This document shows positions 55,166 through 64,000 of a DNA stretch of 64,000 nucleotides, piece by piece. Source of the stretch: Rapana venosa (taxonomy: Eukaryota > Mollusca > Gastropoda > Neogastropoda > Muricidae); assembly GCA_028751875.1 (NCBI GenBank), contig CM054135.1, positions 63,738,693-63,802,692 on the forward strand, given 5' to 3'. How positions within the stretch are numbered: the first letter of the stretch is position 1; each line of letters begins with the position of its first letter. The position numbers and the translations under genes were made by a program. The notes under the pieces are model-generated. The model had not been told where the DNA came from. It searched no databases and was given only the letters and a program-made list of their open reading frames with translations.

Positions 55166-55468
55166 AGAGAGTGTTTGTATACATCTGCACGTGCGTGTGT
55201 GCGAGCGCACGCACACTTGTGTTTTGTCTTCTATTTGTGTCTACAACCGTCAGAGTGTTCTAATGACTGTGTTAAGTATTACCCTACAATATTTGCTCTT
55301 TGATATGCTCGAAAAGAATATAATATATTTACTGATAAATACTGTTCGCAGTACATGACTAAAAGTACTTGATCTAGTTATCTGATGACAGGCGCAAGAC
55401 TGAAACTAACTAACTAACTAAACAAACCGTGTAACAAAAGAAATGTTGACAGATAGACAAACATACTA

Positions 55469-55567
55469 CTTATAAATTTAAACATCTAAAAAGACAAAAC
55501 ACTACTTATGAATGGAAACATCTAAAGAGACCCAACACTACTTAACAATGTAAACATCTAAAAGTTA
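55469..55567 (+). repeat. 36-bp tandem repeat, about 2.7 units
   Basis: Units begin at 55469, 55505 and 55541 ('cttatRaatKKaaacatcta', then 'aaRagacMMaacacta'). Moderately diverged. Confidence 0.8.
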
Positions 55568-56500
55568 ACTCCATCAAATTCCTAGTCAGACTCAATCGTT
55601 TTACAAGTTGCTGGACGAGACATTGTTTGCTAAAGCCATCTTGAGATTTGTGGTTCAAAACTGAACTGTTTGCTTAGCCATTAAGGAAGGTTACCTTCGC
55701 TAACCAACTCTTTGGTTCCATGACGTGGGTTGAATTGGAGGCTGAAAGACAGTTAATGGTGTGGATTAGTCCTGTTTTCCGGACCGAGTCCTGCTTTACC
55801 AAATTCTAAGGATACGTTTCTTGACTTATTTGAGGGTGGATGATTACGAAGCATTAACATGATCTTTGTTGTTGTGTGATTTGATAAGTCCTCAAATTGG
55901 TCAGATAATGATTTGGATCAGCCTAAGGTTAGATTATGTCTAAGAAGATATTTCATCGATTATGTGACCTAGAACAAAGGTAAGAAAGAGTCAGGCATCT
56001 GTTGGTGTATTACTCATTAATCCTCTCGCTCTCTCCTAACAAAGCAAAAACCAGAACCAGAGAACCCTAACCCCAAGATAATCCCATCCCCAAAACCAAA
56101 CCAAAATAAATAAAAGCAACAACATCATCATGATCATTGACAACAACAACAACTACAACAACAGCAGAATAAAACCCCAACCTAAAAAATGCACATGTTT
56201 AACTAAGATCTTTATCTTAATTTAAAGAGATTTTAGTCCTTCTAGGCTGCTTCGATTTCTGACACAGATCTGTTTCAAAGCGAGATTCCTCCAGCAAGAG
56301 TCCGTGTTATCAACACCATGCTGCGGCTTTAGCAAATACAGGCAAGACCAAAATAGGGTAGGACTGTTAAGTAGTCTTCAATGACGGGGTTTGGGTCTTT
56401 CAATAGTTACAGGAAGTTTGAACAAACTCATGCTTGCATGAGTCTGATATTGTGATTTATAAAGATATCCTTCGACGCATGTTTCTGTCTGGACAATACT
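55568..56500. other. Unique DNA, no gene recognised
   Basis: A short A/C-rich stretch with CAA and ATC steps is at 56090-56170. Nothing else supported. Confidence 0.45.
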
Positions 56501-56512
56501 GATCATGCTTTT

Positions 56513-57891
56513 CTTCTTCTTCAAGTGTCCGGTCTGGTCCTGCAGACATCGACGATCATGGCTCTCCATTCTTCCCTGTTCTCGGTCCCTCTCATGAGCT
56601 CATTGTTGGTGCCCTCTTTATTCGTTGCGAATTTGTTTAAGCTGTCTGTGAATTTTGTGCGTTGTCTTCCTCTGCTCTTGTTTCCACAGATTTTGCCACT
56701 CCATAACAGTTTCTCTAGTCCGTCAGCCCTGATTATATGGCCGAAAAATTTGAGCTGTCTCTCTCTGATGGTGTTGAGAAGGGATCTCTTGTACCCAGCC
56801 ATTTCCATTACTTCTGCATTAGTTTTTCTTTTTGTCCATGAGATTTTCATGATTCTCCGGATGAACCACATTTCCACTGCTTCTAGTCGCTGTTCTGTGT
56901 CCTTGGCTAGGGTCCAGCACTCACATCCGTACAGAAGAATGGACCATACGTAGGCTCTCAAAACATGGATCTTTGTCTTGAGGCTTATCTTACTGTTGGT
57001 AAAAATGCATTTCATGTAGGTTAAAAGTTGCCTTAGATTGACCGATTCTCTTCTTGATTTCTGTGTCACACTTGCCGTCCGGGGTGATAGTACAACCAAG
57101 GTATTTAAAGGTGTTTACTTGTCTGATTCTCTCTCCTTTACAGGCTATGTTGCATTGTGGTGTAACAGCTTTTTTCGAGATCACCATGCATTCTGTCTTC
57201 TTTGCATTGAGCTGTAATCCTTTCTTTTCGCTTTCGTCTGTTACTGTTGTTAAAATCTTTTGCAGTTTTTCTTCAGAGTCGGCGATAAGGACTGTGTCAT
57301 CTGCATATTTCAGGTTGTTGATGTTGTGTCCACCTACACTAATTCCCTCATGATTCTCAATATTTCGTAGAATTATTTCACTATATACATTAAATCAATC
57401 AGACGAGAACACGCAGCCCTGCCTCACACCCCTGCAGATTGGTCTATATTGACTGATGTCATTGTCGACTCTAATGGCTGCCTCCTGTTCCCAATATATG
57501 TTTCTGAGGACTCGAAGATCTTTCCCCTCGATGTATAGCCCTGCCAGAATATCAAACAAGTCGGAGTGTCGTACTTTGTCGAACGCTTTTGAGTAGTCAA
57601 TGAAGCAGAGGTACAGGTCTTTCTGGACCTCGATGGATCTTTCCATGAGAGTTTTCAATGCGAAGATTGCATTTCTGGTGCCTTTGTCTGCCATGAATCC
57701 AAATTGCGTTTCTGATATTTCTGGGAGTATTTTATTTCTCATTCTCTTCATGAGTATTCGTAAAAGAACTTTGGTGAGGTGACTCATCAGGCTGATTGTA
57801 CGATGTTGGTCACATTCAGCTGTGCCCAGTTTCTTAGGGATCGCAATGTAGATGGACTTCTTCATATCTGTCGGAATCTCTCTCAATGAAG
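56513..57891 (-). mobile_element. 5'-truncated RTE-like LINE with reverse-transcriptase core
   Basis: In life this would be the multifunctional ORF2 protein that copies the element RNA at a nicked target. The minus frame from 57886 reads KKLGTAECDQHRTISLMSH, QFGFMADKGTRNAI, CFIDYSKAFDKV (RT motif A, catalytic D) and RGVRQGC (motif B). An in-frame TGA stands at 57395-57397. The same frame continues with KYADDTVLIAD (YADD catalytic motif at 57296-57307) and NTFKYLGCTITPDG. A frameshift near 57020 leads to LLYGCECWTLAKD, MWFIRRIMKISWTKRKTNA and RQLKFFGHII, ending at TGA 56521-56523. The 3' tail is GAA repeats. A perfect 12-base target-site duplication, GATCATGCTTTT, lies at 56501-56512 and 57892-57903. 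The endonuclease is absent. RTE-like placement is from memory. Confidence 0.92.
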
Positions 57892-57903
57892 GATCATGCT
57901 TTT

Positions 57904-58123
57904 ACTGCCTGTAAATGTATTTCTGATGTGGATTGCTATGAGCATGGCACAAATGAACAACAGCTGTTGTTCTAAAAGAAAATGAAGGCCACGAAAAACG
58001 AGGTGATATCATTACTACACATACACCAAGCGTACTAATAATGAAAAGGCGTGCCTGACTATGAGACGAGGATATGCTGGCACAAGACAAGACAAGACAA
58101 AACAAAACAAAAAAGCTAAACAA
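57904..58123. other. Unique DNA with short ACAAG tract
   Basis: ACAAG/ACAAA pentamer steps at 58079-58112. Confidence 0.5.
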
Positions 58124-58410
58124 ACTAAAACTGCAGGTGTATGGCCATGTTACAAGATACAGTAGCTAGCGTCCCCAAACTGTTCTCTGGGGGACTATGG
58201 AGGAGGCGGTTGATGGAATAGACAGAAAAAAAGCAATCAAGCAGGAGACGTCTCAAAACGGACAGCTAGCTCAGTGAAACCCTTTGAAGAAACTCAAACA
58301 TTGCTATGCAGCAAGATGAATGGAGGGATCTGTGGTAGGCTACCTCAATGGCTCTTAGAGAGAAATGTACAAATGACAAGAAGAAATACAATACAAAGAT
58401 GCTAATCTGA
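58124..58410 (+). mobile_element. Strongly decayed RTE-like LINE C-terminal relic
   Basis: Plus-strand pieces in different frames read VYGHVTRYSS, TVLWGTMEEAVDGIDRKK and, later, QQDEWRDLW followed by SMALREKC. They match in order the 'GHVxR...KTVLxGTVEG...RKK...DREEWRxLV' pattern of RTE-like C-termini. Several stops and shifts; clearly older than the copy at 56513. No tail or target-site duplication was identified. Confidence 0.5.
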
Positions 58411-59499
58411 GCTCACTGGACAGTCTTGATCATGACTTATCGAGAAACGGAAACTAATGGTAAAAGCAGATGAGTATATTATTATCAGAAGAGCGGGTTG
58501 TTACTGTAGTATTCTGTAAAATGGGAGCTTAAGGCTGCATGTTAAACAGAGGAAGAATGTTGTCAGCTATATTTCAGCTTTAACTAAGAATTTGATATGC
58601 TTTTGGGTCAAACTTTACAGGCAAGCCAGAGAACACTCAGTCAAGTTCATCCTTTTTATATGAACATTGATTACGACTCTACATTTTTCTGGCCAACTTT
58701 TTCCATGGTTGCGTCTTTGAGATTTGCTTTGTAGGGGAATGTGTCACACAATTAACCAAAAGGTACAGCGAAGTAGTTTAGTCATAAAAGTATGTAGTAT
58801 TGCTGCATCATTTATCATCATTGTCATCCATACTTGTTGTGAAACACAATTTGTTAGTGAAGCAGCTTCAAATCCTATTTTGTTCTATATACATTTCATT
58901 GGTAACCATAGTTTGACCATTACACATAGTTTGTGTTAAAGTCTAGATAAAACATATTTACGCATACTACCTTTACAGGGATGTGATGGTAGTCTTCCAC
59001 TCTCAGATAATACACGCTCTGACTCCATCAATACTCCATAAGCTCTATCAGTACCTGTTGTAGTATGAAATGTCCATAACTCTGACAAACTGACGTGCTT
59101 CTTTCATTCCATGGCGGGCCATGTACATAATGGTAATAGAAAAGGAAATGAGCCAACTTCTCTCTGGAGAAAAAGAACTCCTCTTTTCTGTATTTATTTC
59201 TCTTTCTGTTTTCAGTCTCTTAGCTCCTGAAACAGATATTACTACACACCAATAAAATGTCTAACTGAAAATCGGCATCTCTTGTTTGTGTCCTTAGATG
59301 ATGTGCTAAAACAAATTGAAGAAAATTAAGCAGGGGCAGCACGAGGTAGCAAAACCAAGATGGAATACCAGAAAAGATAGTAGAGAAATATGAACAGCAA
59401 AGCACTTCAAATGTGCTGATTGCCTTTGGGAAGTGAAATTAGATCAAATGAAATATCTGGGGGTTTCCCGAACAAGAACTGGCGTTGCAAATGAACACC
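58411..59499. other. Unique DNA, no gene recognised
   Basis: Short open frames (for example 58724-58939) lack family features. Confidence 0.45.
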
Positions 59500-59655
59500 G
59501 AAATGTATTGCTATTATCTGTCTAGCTTTGGCAGTGTATTTTTCATAAGATTCATTCGTTTCGTCTCCAGAGTGGGATGGAAATGTATTGATATCATCTT
59601 TCTGATTTTGCTACACTGTTTTTCATTAGATTCTTTCCCTTTATATCATGTGAGC
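59500..59655 (+). repeat. 80-bp direct duplication
   Basis: 'gaaatgtattgctattatct' at 59500 and 'gaaatgtattgatatcatct' at 59580 begin two copies with shared 'ttttcatWagattc' segments, 80 bases apart. Confidence 0.7.
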
Positions 59656-59910
59656 CAAATTAGATGGAATTAGTGGATTAATGGATTATTACACAAAACC
59701 CACAGTAGTTTTCTTAAAACATACACACATATAGACAGAGTGACTTTACCATAGCAGCGGGCATCAACGCTAGACCTTTTGACGTATTGCTCAAGGGTTT
59801 GGATGGTACTTCTTCCAGTTGCATTCAGATACGGATGGTATTTCTAAGGTGATGTGTCAATGGAGAGACACACGATGGGGCCCGTCCTTAACATCCCTGT
59901 CACTCCTTCC
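59656..59910. other. Unique DNA left of the 40-bp array
   Basis: No gene recognised. Confidence 0.45.
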
Positions 59911-60508
59911 TGGCAATAGTGGGTTAGTGACTGATACAGATTGTGTTTGCTGGCAATAGTGCTTTAGTGACGGATACAGATTGTGTTTTCTGGCAATAGT
60001 GGTTCGGTGACTGATACAGATTGTGTTTTCTGGCAATAGTGGTTTAATGACGGATACAGATTGTGTTTGCTGGCAATAGTGCTTTAGTGACGGATACAGA
60101 TTGTGTTTTCTGGCAATAGTGGTTCGGTGACTGATACAGATTGTGTTTGCTGGCAATAGTGGTTTAATGACGGATACAGATTGTGTTTGCTGGCAATAGT
60201 GGTTCGGTGAATAATACAGATTTTGTTTGCTGGCAATAGTGGTTTAGTGACTGATACAGATTGTGTTTGCTGGCAATAGTGGTTTAGTGACGGATACAGA
60301 TTGTGTTTGCTGGCAATAGTGGTTTAGTGACGGATACAGATTGTGTTTGCTGGCAATAGTGGTTTAGTGACTGATACAGATTGTGTTTGCTGGCAATAGT
60401 GGTTTAGTGACGGATACAGATTGTGTTTGCTGGCAATAGTGCTTTAGTGACGGATACAGATTGTTTGCTGGCAATAGTGGTTTAGTGACTGATACAGATT
60501 GTGTTTCT
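59911..60508 (+). repeat. 40-bp tandem array, 15 units, with 120-bp higher-order part
   Basis: Each unit starts TGGCAATAGTG, continues GTTTAGTGACGGATACAG and ends 'attgtgtttgc'. Units are exactly 40 bases except unit 14 (60431-60468, two bases shorter). Units 2-3-4 and 5-6-7 carry the same variant order (GCTTTAG; GGTTCGG with CTG; GGTTTAATG), a 120-base higher-order repeat. Units 9-13 are nearly uniform apart from ACTG/ACGG. No spacer differs between units. Confidence 0.95.
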
Positions 60509-60780
60509 ATCACGCTGAGCAGGGCATTGTGTGGGGTGAGTTTTTAGAATGGGGCAGCAGCAGCTTCTATTATGAGCAAAAAAAAGTGTCTTTGTTTTTC
60601 TTTTTTTCTTCTATTCTTTCTGTCTTAATTATTATTTTCTGTGTAAATTTTTTTCTCTTTCTTTGTTTTGATTGAAATATTGAACTGATATAATTTATCT
60701 TCCTGCCTCTCTGGTATCTGTGTCTCTATCATTTCTCTGTCTATGCCTATATTTCTGTCTTTCTCAGCCTCTCCGCGCTC
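60509..60780. other. T-rich unique DNA
   Basis: No gene recognised. Confidence 0.4.
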
Positions 60781-60782
60781 TT

Positions 60783-60819
<37 letters not shown>

Positions 60820-60890
60820 ACTCTCTCTCTCTCTCTCGTCTCTCTCTCTCCTCTCCTCTCTCTCTTCCCCCCCCCTCTCTCTCTTCGAAT
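60781..60890. repeat. (CT)n tract
   Basis: CT repeats with CTCC and C-run interruptions. Confidence 0.95.
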
Positions 60891-61410
60891 TATTTCTTTG
60901 TGTGTGTCTTCCTCTGCTTTTCAGTCTCCCTCTTTCTCTTTATAGATTCCATCTTCCTGTCTCTGTCTCTCTAATTTTTCTGTGTCTGCTCTCTTCTGTT
61001 TGTCTGCCAGTCTATCTTATGTCATATGTCTTTTTCTTCGTCTGTCCTCTCTCTCACTTAGATTTACCCCAAATCATCTTGTCAAAATGAGTGAAAGAGT
61101 AACACCTTATAGCTAAATCAACATTGAACTTAACTCCGCTGACAGATCGTTGCTTCATTTCCAACAATGAATAATCCCCCGTCCATTCCCCTCTCCCCCA
61201 CCCCCAACACACACATACACCACTACAATTTGTATTTCCAATGATTAAATTATCGATTTCCTTTTAACGGTTTAATTATAGTAAATAATGAAATGTATTC
61301 AGTATAAAATTAGAATTTGTTCTTAATAAAGGCTAGATGAAATAAACAAATGCATGCTTACTCCCAACCCATCCGAAATAAAAACTTGACTGACACTTGA
61401 CTTGCACTAC

Positions 61411-61412
<2 letters not shown>
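60891..61412. other. CT-rich then AT-rich unique DNA
   Basis: No gene recognised. A short 'cttgactgacacttgacttg' motif is near 61385. Confidence 0.4.
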
Positions 61413-61465
<53 letters not shown>

Positions 61466-61534
61466 CCACAGCACGCACCACACAACACACACACACAACA
61501 CAACACACCGCACACACCACACCACAACACACAC
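61413..61534. repeat. (CA)n then CACAA/CACC variants
   Basis: Pure CA to about 61464, then degenerate CA with ACC and AAC. Confidence 0.95.
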
Positions 61535-61567
61535 AATGCAAAAGGAAAAGGAAAAAGAGAAGGGTAG

Positions 61568-61945
61568 AAAATGGATCGATAGTCTATGGTAACCCATGCT
61601 AGAAGCGTTTGGTTCAAACCCCGTTTAGCTCAAATCCCCTCCCCCCCCCCCCATCTTGAGTGGTGTCTGGATGCTAGTCTATCGTTGAGCTGATAAACTA
61701 AAATCTTGTATGCAGCATGCATTCAGCGCTCGTAAAAGAACCCACGGCAACAATGCAGATGTCCTTGGCAAACAAAATAGTGGAAGGAGGCCACCATGAT
61801 AGGAAAATGATAAATAGAGATGCGCATGCAGATAGAAAAAGCAAACAAAGTAGGAAGCGCTGGTCTTGCGGCGACTGCTCTGTCCAGGGAGAACAGTCTT
61901 AATTTAGCGGAGATAAATCTGCTTTGACTGATGGTGATATACAAA
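61568..61945 (+). mobile_element. F3 SINE, old diverged full-length copy e
   Basis: Head GGATCGATAGTCTATGGTAA with B box TTGGTTCAAACCCCG. A decayed central domain (TTGAGCTGATAAACTAAA), 'cgtaaaagaacccacggcaa', 'gtccttggcaaacaaaatag', 'gcgctggtcttgcggcgact' and 'ggagaacagtcttaattt' follow. Differences are spread throughout, so it is older than copies a and c. A GA tract follows its 3' end. Confidence 0.75.
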
Positions 61946-62028
61946 GAGAAGAAAAGAAAGAGAAGAGAAGAGGAGTAAAGAGAAGAAAGAGAAGAGAAAA
62001 GGAGAGAGAGAGAGAGAGAGAGGAGAGG

Positions 62029-62068
<40 letters not shown>

Positions 62069-62075
62069 GCCAGCC
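61946..62075. repeat. AGAA then (GA)n tract
   Basis: GAAAAGAG units pass into GA repeats, followed by GCCA and ACAG steps to about 62110. Confidence 0.95.
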
Positions 62076-62110
62076 AGCCAGCCAGCCAGATAGACAGACA
62101 GAGACAGAGA

Positions 62111-63073
62111 CAGTCAGACAGACAAACAGATATGACACACAGGCAGACAAGCTGATAAACAGGCGTACCAAAAAGGAGGAAAAAGTGTTCACCAAAGAAA
62201 AGAGGTGAAGGGAGTAGATGAAAGATACAACATAAAAAATAGAACAAAAAGCCAAGTGTATAAAAAGATAGAAAAAGACATTTATTTAAATATTTAAATG
62301 AGTACGTTACCCAACTATTTCATGTTATCAAACTACCATACACACATCTTTCAGGTACAGTACAGTACAGTCACTCACCCCTTACAGCTTAGACAGGAAA
62401 GAGGGCACATAATTATCTATCAGAGTCCTCAAGACAAATAGTGCCAGGACAAGTAGTACCCAGGGGATCAAAGTACAGCCATATCATGTACGTATGTCTT
62501 TGCCGAGAGACTCCCTGAGAAGTACTGACCACACACATTAACACAGCTGAAGAGGGGAGAACTGCCAGCCATGACAGACAGCCCAAGTCCAGAGGTCTTG
62601 AAATGCATGCTGCTATGATGGGAGTTAGGCAGCCTATCCGGTAACTGGAAGACTACGGAGGAATATTCCCGCTGTGGCGAATCTGCATTAAATTCCAGTA
62701 ACATTGACAGCTATATCCCTCATCTAAGCTAATAGAATGGCCATCAACTTTTCTGGCTATGAAGGAAGGGTTCCTGAAAGAAGATATAGTGTAAAAATCA
62801 GAACGATAAAAAAGAAGAGTGCGTGCATTTGCTGTGTGTAGTGATAGTGCTGGTTGTTGTTGTTTGGGAGACTAGGGGCTTGATGTGATAATGTTGGCAG
62901 TAGCAGTTCAGTGCAGATGTGCCGCTTAGCAGTTTACTTCTGTTTAGGCTTAGGCTTTTCTTCTGCTGTATGTCAGTAAAATGTCTCAAATTCATGCCAA
63001 TCTTTCTAAATCCATTTCAGAAAAGTAGAGTCGAACTGGGTTCTCTCGCTACTATCTTGGATGTGGAAGTGCA
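62111..63073. other. Unique DNA, no gene recognised
   Basis: A very short GTACA repeat is near 62356-62371. Open frames lack family features. Confidence 0.45.
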
Positions 63074-63152
63074 CCTACCTTAACGGTGGGTAATCGGTCA
63101 CATACGCAAAATCTCACCATTGGTGAACTTCGGAGCTCTAGCCGAGAAACTA
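63074..63152 (+). repeat. SINE 3'-region-like fragment (T motif), copy 4
   Basis: CCTACCTTAACGGTGGGTAA, 'tcggtcacatacgcaaaatc', 'tcaccattggtgaacttcgg' and 'agctctagccgagaaac' align best with 2093-2165 and 21729-21810. Probably the 3' region of a SINE whose head has decayed. Confidence 0.6.
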
Positions 63153-63427
63153 AAATAATATGGTGCTGTTCTGAGGTGACTGTTCCAATAAATATAACAT
63201 ATTCTGACTTCCCATCACAGCCTTGACAAAAGGATTCGTAGATTTATCCCTGTATATGACATCGGATAAAGCACAATCATAACTCAAACCTTCGTAGGGT
63301 GTGAGATAGATTGTATTTAGTGGCTCTACAGAAATATGATTTTTATGGTGGGCTTTGTTATTACGAAAGGTGGAGATTAGACACTTACAAAAAAAGAAGC
63401 AAAGGCAACTGAAAGCAAGCAAAAGAG
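63153..63427. other. Unique DNA, no gene recognised
   Basis: Nothing supported. Confidence 0.45.
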
Positions 63428-63572
63428 CAAGTAAGCAAGCAAGCAAGTCGTTTGTCGTCTACTGAACAATTCACCAGCCAAACACCCAACCGACAAATTA
63501 ACCATCTACCCACCCATCCACCCACCCACCCACCCAGCCAATCAACCAAGCAAGCAAGCAAGCAAGCAAGCA
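63428..63572. repeat. AAGC and CCAC/CCA tetranucleotide tracts
   Basis: Short AAGC runs at 63428-63448 and 63548-63572 surround CCAC/CCAT steps (63508-63537). Confidence 0.85.
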
Positions 63573-64000
63573 AATAACCAACCAATCAAAACACCACCCA
63601 ACATGACCAAAACCCTGAAAGAAACTTAAAAGTCAACTGAAGTGTTGACATCGAACTACAGTTCTGAATATTACGAAATAAATCACCCAGTCTCCTATAT
63701 TAACAACTGACACGACCATTTTACAGTGCAATACACTTTTCGTTGTTATTACAGAAGATACCCTTAAACCCTTTCTCTCTTTTTCTCCACGAGAATAAAC
63801 ACCATTACCTCTAATGGCAAGAATGCTAAAAATGAAGTAAAGTGTCCAGGTTTATACCGATATGATTTGCCAACTCCCTTCTAGCAGTTATCAGATGCAC
63901 TAACCGAAACTTGCCACGGTGAGCATCACCGACAGTGCACACTTCCTGACTTTGCCACGGTAACAACATCAACAGGCCTGGACTGTTAATCTCACGCTGC
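63573..64000. other. Unique DNA to the window edge
   Basis: 'ttgccacggt' occurs twice (63912, 63953) in about 40 bases. No gene recognised. Confidence 0.45.

Noticed and set aside
59911..60508. CRISPR-like array
   Set aside because: Units abut with no variable spacers and the context is eukaryotic; it is a plain tandem repeat.

Overview
This window looks like gene-poor, repeat-dominated nuclear DNA from a metazoan. The SINE and LINE families suggest a lophotrochozoan, most likely a gastropod or other mollusc, but that assignment rests on remembered repeat families and no search was possible. I found no host protein-coding gene, rRNA gene or functional tRNA gene that I can support. Nearly all long open frames are readings of simple repeats (CA, GA, CT, CCA, AAGGY) or of SINEs. 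The only frames with protein-family signal belong to broken non-LTR retrotransposons.

Three interspersed SINE-like families recur. F1 joins a tRNA-like 5' end with an A box to a segment resembling the 5S rRNA internal promoter; copies lie at 7413, 9437, 15913, 36411 and 53628. F2 has a tRNA-like head, a central domain and a LINE-like 3' end; copies lie at 5393, 16327, 17749, 36306 and 43746. F3 has a different tRNA-like head and tail but nearly the same central domain; copies lie at 11649, 13968, 37276, 52836 and 61568, with fragments at 29705 and 30395. Several copies have clear target-site duplications and some are nested, so relative ages can be read.

Non-LTR relics include an RTE-like element 5'-truncated inside its reverse transcriptase (56513-57891, 12-bp duplication), a C-terminal fragment inserted in an F3 SINE head (53074-53537), an RNase H plus Cys-rich C-terminus (18104-18703), a CR1/L2-like 3' end with a TTA tail inside a minisatellite (19310-19901), and decayed pieces at 3232, 29318, 30789, 32815 and 58124.

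Layout. 0-4.5 kb: four diverged copies of a local unit plus a decayed minisatellite. 4.5-10.5 kb: simple repeats and F1/F2 copies. 10.8-15.6 kb: several copies of a dispersed unit here called F5, each beside a microsatellite, and a 1.07-kb CCA-based higher-order array. 16-20.2 kb: SINEs, LINE pieces and an interrupted 24/36-bp minisatellite. 22-29.3 kb: about four diverged copies of a kilobase unit whose GC/GT tracts sit at matching positions. 30-38 kb: LINE ends, three F5 units about 0.8 kb apart, nested SINEs and a 58-bp tandem repeat. 38-45.9 kb: GA/CT/CA tracts and a diverged duplication. 46-47.9 kb: a 1.9-kb AAGGY satellite. 48-56.5 kb: very long CA, GA and CT tracts and nested SINE/LINE insertions. 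56.5-64 kb: LINE relics, a 40-bp tandem array with a 120-bp higher-order period, and an old F3 copy.

Nothing here works as a gene pathway. What can be read is a history: local segments carrying microsatellites were duplicated and diverged, while LINE-driven SINEs and truncated LINEs inserted among them. Boundaries of diverged repeats are by eye.
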